DNA of 64,000 nt from Solibacillus sp. FSL H8-0538 (GTDB lineage: Bacteria > Bacillota > Bacilli > Bacillales_A > Planococcaceae): positions 2,285,001-2,349,000 of the forward strand of contig NZ_JBBOPI010000001.1 of NCBI RefSeq assembly GCF_038003525.1, read 5' to 3'. Below the pieces are notes generated by a model that saw only the letters and a list, made by a program, of their open reading frames with translations, made no database searches and had not been told where the DNA came from. Both the position numbers and the translations under genes were made by a program. Shown here piece by piece: positions 61,065 through 64,000 of this stretch (position 1 is its first letter; each line of letters begins with the position of its first letter).

Positions 61065-63278
61065 TTAGCTTGAGCAAGACTCGCATTCAAGCATTTCGTC
61101 CGATGTTGAACGTACATAATACGTCGTTTTAATGCCGCTTCCCCATGCATCTAAATGTAATTGCAGTAGCTCTTTTGCTTTAACCGTATTTTGTACATAA
61201 ATATTGAGTGAAATGCCTTGGTCAATATGCTTCGCTCGCGCTGCATTTTGTTTAATGGTCCATGCTTGGTCGATAAAGTAAGCAGACTTGTAATACCAAG
61301 TTGTTTTAGCATTTAAATCTGGCACAGTTACGGGGATTTTATAGTCCTTCTTCTCCTCGGAGTAGCTCTTTTGGAAAATAGGATCAATGGTTGCTGTCGA
61401 GCCCGCTAAAATTGACGTTGAAGAGTTCGGTGCAATCGCCATTAAATAACCGTTACGGAGTCCGCCTGCTGCGACTAGCTGTGCAAGCTCACGCCATTTT
61501 TCATCCGTTAAGCCGCGTTCTGTAAAATACGCACCCGTTTGCCAGTCTGAGCCTTTGAATAGTGGATAAGCGCCTTTTTCTTGAGCGAGTGCATTCGACG
61601 CACGAATTGTTAAATACGCAATTTCCTCGTAAAGCTTATCTGCAAAATCAACTGCCTTATCACTTTCCCAAGCAATTTCCTTAAGTGCCAGTAAATGATG
61701 CCAGCCGAATGTCCCAAGGCCGATGCCACGGTAACGTTTATTTGTGCGATCTGCCTGCACGACTGGGATCGTATTTAGTTCAATAACATTATCAAGCATA
61801 CGTACTTGAATCGGAATCAAGCGCTCAAGGACACCTGCTGGCACTGCACGACCAAGGTTGACCGAACTTAAATTACATACAACAAAGTCACCTGGCTTAC
61901 GGCGTGTCACAATGACATCATCCTCTAAAGTTACCGACTCAAACTGTGTAGGTGACATATTTTGAAAAATTTCTGTACACAAATTACTCGAGTAAATCAT
62001 TCCCGCATGCTTATTCGGATTTTTACGGTTCACCTCATCACGGTAAAACATAAACGGTACGCCAGTTTCAAGCTGACTACGCATAATGCGCTTCATGATT
62101 TCAATCGCCGGGATTGTTTCTTTTGAAAGCAATGGATGTGCAACACATTCCGCGTAACGAGTACGGAAGCTTCCTTCACCACGTTGCTCATCATAAATAT
62201 CTTCTAGAGAATAGCCCATCAATGTACGCACTTCATGTGGGTCAAATAAATACCAATTTGAGCGTGCTTCCACTGCCTCCATAAAAATATCGGGCAAACA
62301 TACACCAGTGAAAATATCATGTGCGCGCATACGCTCGTCACCATTATTAAGTCGCAAATCTAAAAACGTTAAAATATCTTTATGCCAAACGTCTAAATAA
62401 ACTGCGATCGCACCTTGTCGCTGTCCAAGCTGATCAACTGAAACTGCGGTATTATTTAATTGTTTAATCCAAGGAAGAACGCCGCTTGATGCGCCTTTAT
62501 AGCCACGAATTGATGAACCACGACTTCGCACTTTGCCCATATAAACACCAATTCCGCCACCATATTTAGACAATGTCGCCACATCTGTATTCGTGTCATA
62601 AATGCTTTGTAAACTATCATCCACAGTATCGATAAAGCAACTTGATAATTGGCCATGTGTTTTCCCCGCATTGGATAATGTCGGTGTTGCTACTGTCATA
62701 TATAAATTACTTAATGCCCAGTACGCCTCTTCTACTTTTTGCAGGCGACTATCCGTTTCATGCATCATGAGTGTCATCGCAATAATTAGCCAGCGCTGTT
62801 GCGGGAGCTCCGCATTTGTACCGTCAAAATCACGCACAACATAGCGGTCCATTAATGTACGTAGGCCAATGTATGTGAAGTATTGGTCGCGCTCAGGCTG
62901 AATGATTGTGCCTAGTAATTGGCGCTCGGCTTTTGAATATTGTTGAATGAGTAACTCGTTTAGTAAACCTTTTTCAACAAGCACCTCAATCCAACCACTG
63001 AAATCGGCATACGGCTGTTCTATATTAAATTTTTGCTTCTGCGCTTCATATATTTTTTCAAGTAGCAGGCGCTCGGCAACAAACGTCCAGTATGGCTCCT
63101 GTTCGTCAATATAACTAATCGTTTCTAAAATGCACGCATCTGTCCATTGTGCATATGTCGCTTGTTCATTTTTACGTCGCCATTTTGCTGAAAAACGAAT
63201 AAATTGTTCGAGCTGTTCCTCACCGAATTCTTTGATTAAATTTTCTACTACTTGCTGCTCATCTTTTACCTCAATCAT
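61065..63278 (-). CDS. nrdA: Class I ribonucleotide reductase alpha subunit
   Basis: About 737 residues from ATG 63278 (MIEVKDEQQV), with AAAGGA upstream; the longer frame runs through THR copy 17. Active-site Cys in LSSCFID, thiyl SNLCTE, and VCNLSSVNLG, plus the C-terminal CESCSS shuttle pair. No ATP-cone is evident at the N-terminus. It reduces ribonucleoside diphosphates with NrdB. A cobalamin riboswitch precedes it, so expression should fall when B12 is available. Confidence 0.96.
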   Translation of the reverse strand: MIEVKDEQQVVENLIKEFGEEQLEQFIRFSAKWRRKNEQATYAQWTDACILETISYIDEQEPYWTFVAERLLLEKIYEAQKQKFNIEQPYADFSGWIEVLVEKGLLNELLIQQYSKAERQLLGTIIQPERDQYFTYIGLRTLMDRYVVRDFDGTNAELPQQRWLIIAMTLMMHETDSRLQKVEEAYWALSNLYMTVATPTLSNAGKTHGQLSSCFIDTVDDSLQSIYDTNTDVATLSKYGGGIGVYMGKVRSRGSSIRGYKGASSGVLPWIKQLNNTAVSVDQLGQRQGAIAVYLDVWHKDILTFLDLRLNNGDERMRAHDIFTGVCLPDIFMEAVEARSNWYLFDPHEVRTLMGYSLEDIYDEQRGEGSFRTRYAECVAHPLLSKETIPAIEIMKRIMRSQLETGVPFMFYRDEVNRKNPNKHAGMIYSSNLCTEIFQNMSPTQFESVTLEDDVIVTRRKPGDFVVCNLSSVNLGRAVPAGVLERLIPIQVRMLDNVIELNTIPVVQADRTNKRYRGIGLGTFGWHHLLALKEIAWESDKAVDFADKLYEEIAYLTIRASNALAQEKGAYPLFKGSDWQTGAYFTERGLTDEKWRELAQLVAAGGLRNGYLMAIAPNSSTSILAGSTATIDPIFQKSYSEEKKDYKIPVTVPDLNAKTTWYYKSAYFIDQAWTIKQNAARAKHIDQGISLNIYVQNTVKAKELLQLHLDAWGSGIKTTYYVRSTSDEMLECESCSS

Positions 63279-63300
63279 CCTGACACATCCTTTTTGCATT

Positions 63301-63385
63301 TTAAAAAAGACACATCTCCCCCAAATATAAAAAGAGATGATGTTCTTTCGTTTGTGAATAACATAAATTTTCATTTTTTATCCAC
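63301..63385 (-). repeat. THR two-hairpin repeat, copy 17
   Basis: H1 shortened to CATCTC/GAGATG, H2 GTGAATAA... / ...TTTTTATCCAC with mismatches. It begins directly after the T-tract of the riboswitch terminator and lies in the nrdA leader. Confidence 0.85.
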
Positions 63386-63422
63386 AAAAAAGCGAATCCT
63401 GCATTTAACAGGATTCGCTTAT
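63386..63422 (-). terminator. Terminator of the cobalamin riboswitch
   Basis: AAGCGAATCCTG / CAGGATTCGCTT stem then TTTTTT on the minus strand. Confidence 0.9.
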
Positions 63423-63499
63423 ATAAGAAATGGAAAGAGAAGCACACTGAAAAGAGAGCTCTCGCTTCCATTTCCTAGCCCCCGAAGAAATGCGCAAAT

Positions 63500-63660
63500 T
63501 GTTTACAAGGCAGGTCTCCTGGCTTCGCTTCATCCTCATCATTCACCTTCCCGTACCTTCGTACAGTGGCTATTGAATATTCGTCAGCGTTACAGTTGCG
63601 GGGACAGCATCAGCATCTCACTGATTTCCCTTTTAATCTACATATAGTAGAACCTTAATA
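63500..63660 (-). promoter_or_regulatory. Cobalamin riboswitch
   Basis: Minus strand: AAAGGGAATCAGTGAGA, TGCTGTCCCCGCAACTGTAA, GCCACTG, GGTACGGGAAGG and the B12 box AGCCAGGAGACCTGCC (63508-63523), in canonical order. It lies upstream of nrdA with a terminator between, so B12 should shut off nrdAB. A hairpin AGGAAATGGAAGCGAGAG / CTTCTCTTTCCATTTCT (63430-63477) could be the alternative structure. Confidence 0.95.
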
Positions 63661-63806
63661 AACAAAACACTATATATTGTATCGTTAGAAACTCATGTCA
63701 TTGTATCACACGTATTAATGTCACTTCAAGCACTATATTTTTTGTGCCATTTTAAAAACGGGGATATGCGCTGAAACTATGCTGTAAAAATGATTTTTCA
63801 TAAATT

Positions 63807-64000
63807 TCACGCACGGTAAATTTTCTTCACCGGGGCTGTTATTAACTTATTAAATTTTTCCACAAACTCTTCGCGCACTGCGACAAGTACTGCCGTGGAT
63901 GGCCCTGCTGAGCATTGTAAATCAATGTCACATGTATAGCCTGCTCCGATAAAGCGCTCAATTTCTGCACCAATTCCTTTTGAACCAGTTGGCCACACTG
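63807..64000 (-). CDS. C-terminal end of an unidentified protein (partial)
   Basis: About 64 codons enter from the right edge. IERFIGAGYTCDIDLQCSAGPSTAVLVAVREEFVEKF looks like the C-terminal strand-helix pattern of AIR-synthase-related proteins, but this is too little to name. It ends KKIYRA. It runs in the nrd direction but is separated from it by the riboswitch. Confidence 0.6.
   Translation of the reverse strand, partial: VWPTGSKGIGAEIERFIGAGYTCDIDLQCSAGPSTAVLVAVREEFVEKFNKLITAPVKKIYRA

Noticed and set aside
3343-63385. THR repeats as intrinsic terminators themselves
   Set aside because: H2 and H1 are followed by ATAAGTAAGG and GTGTCTTTCTAA on their own strand, and by TAAAAA on the other; no proper T-tract follows the stems.
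3343-63385. THR repeats as a CRISPR array
   Set aside because: They are dispersed singly across 60 kb, vary in sequence and have no regular spacers or cas genes.

Overview
The window is chromosomal DNA of a low-GC Gram-positive bacterium. Gene content and order (a comG operon, then homologues of B. subtilis yqgY, yqgX, yqgW, yqgS, yqgQ and yqgN, the pst operon, pbpA, sodA, yqgC, yqgB, ispG and yqfW) point to Bacillales. The protein flavour suggests Planococcaceae/Caryophanaceae, near Solibacillus or Lysinibacillus. This is inferred from the sequence alone. No rRNA or tRNA gene was seen.

Layout. 1-3321: competence pseudopilus operon comGA-GF, minus strand, cut at the left edge. 3716-10480: a SufR-like regulator, small membrane proteins, a metallo-beta-lactamase-fold hydrolase, a lipoteichoic acid synthase, folate salvage and L33. 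10517-15739: a LysR/MFS pair, DegV, an OhrR-type regulator with a thiol peroxidase, small proteins. 15854-18525: trpE-trpG under a tryptophan T-box. 18713-21294: a frameshifted VWA gene and pdxST. 21706-28133: a DMT exporter, a TetM-like GTPase, and ribE-ribB-ribH behind three tandem FMN riboswitches. 28150-31500: remains of an mhqNO-type quinone-stress locus and a debris zone with an IS relic. 31503-36880: the phosphate uptake operon pstSCAB-phoU with a Pho box. 37108-45084: PBP2, a paired fluoride channel, SodA, ispG and yqfW. 45200-54761: accessory small genes, a PAS-GAF-GGDEF-EAL protein, an esterase homologue lacking its nucleophile, a HmoA-like heme monooxygenase with Fur boxes. 54762-64000: a 5'-nucleotidase, a MITE with an intact target duplication, NfeD plus a frameshifted flotillin, ilvE, and nrdA-nrdB under a cobalamin riboswitch.

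The most striking feature is a dispersed repeat found 17 times (about one per 4 kb), called here THR (two-hairpin repeat). Each full copy is about 80 bp and folds as two successive hairpins, H2 (GTGGATAAG.../...CTTATCCAC) and H1 (CATCTCGCCC.../...GGGCGAGATG). Both stems show compensatory changes between copies. THR strand is given here as the direction H2 then H1. Thirteen of 17 copies begin within a few bases after the T-tract of an intrinsic-terminator-like hairpin, including terminators of the T-box, two FMN riboswitches and the cobalamin riboswitch. Fourteen of 17 lie on the minus strand. One copy sits inside the relic of a ring-cleavage dioxygenase gene whose coding sense resumes on the far side, which is direct evidence of insertion. 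I do not recognise the family.

Genes that work together: ComG proteins build the DNA-uptake pseudopilus. PstSCAB-PhoU take up phosphate and control PhoPR. PdxST make pyridoxal phosphate. RibE/B/H cover only part of riboflavin synthesis here. TrpE/TrpG form anthranilate synthase. NrdA/NrdB make deoxynucleotides and would be switched off by B12.
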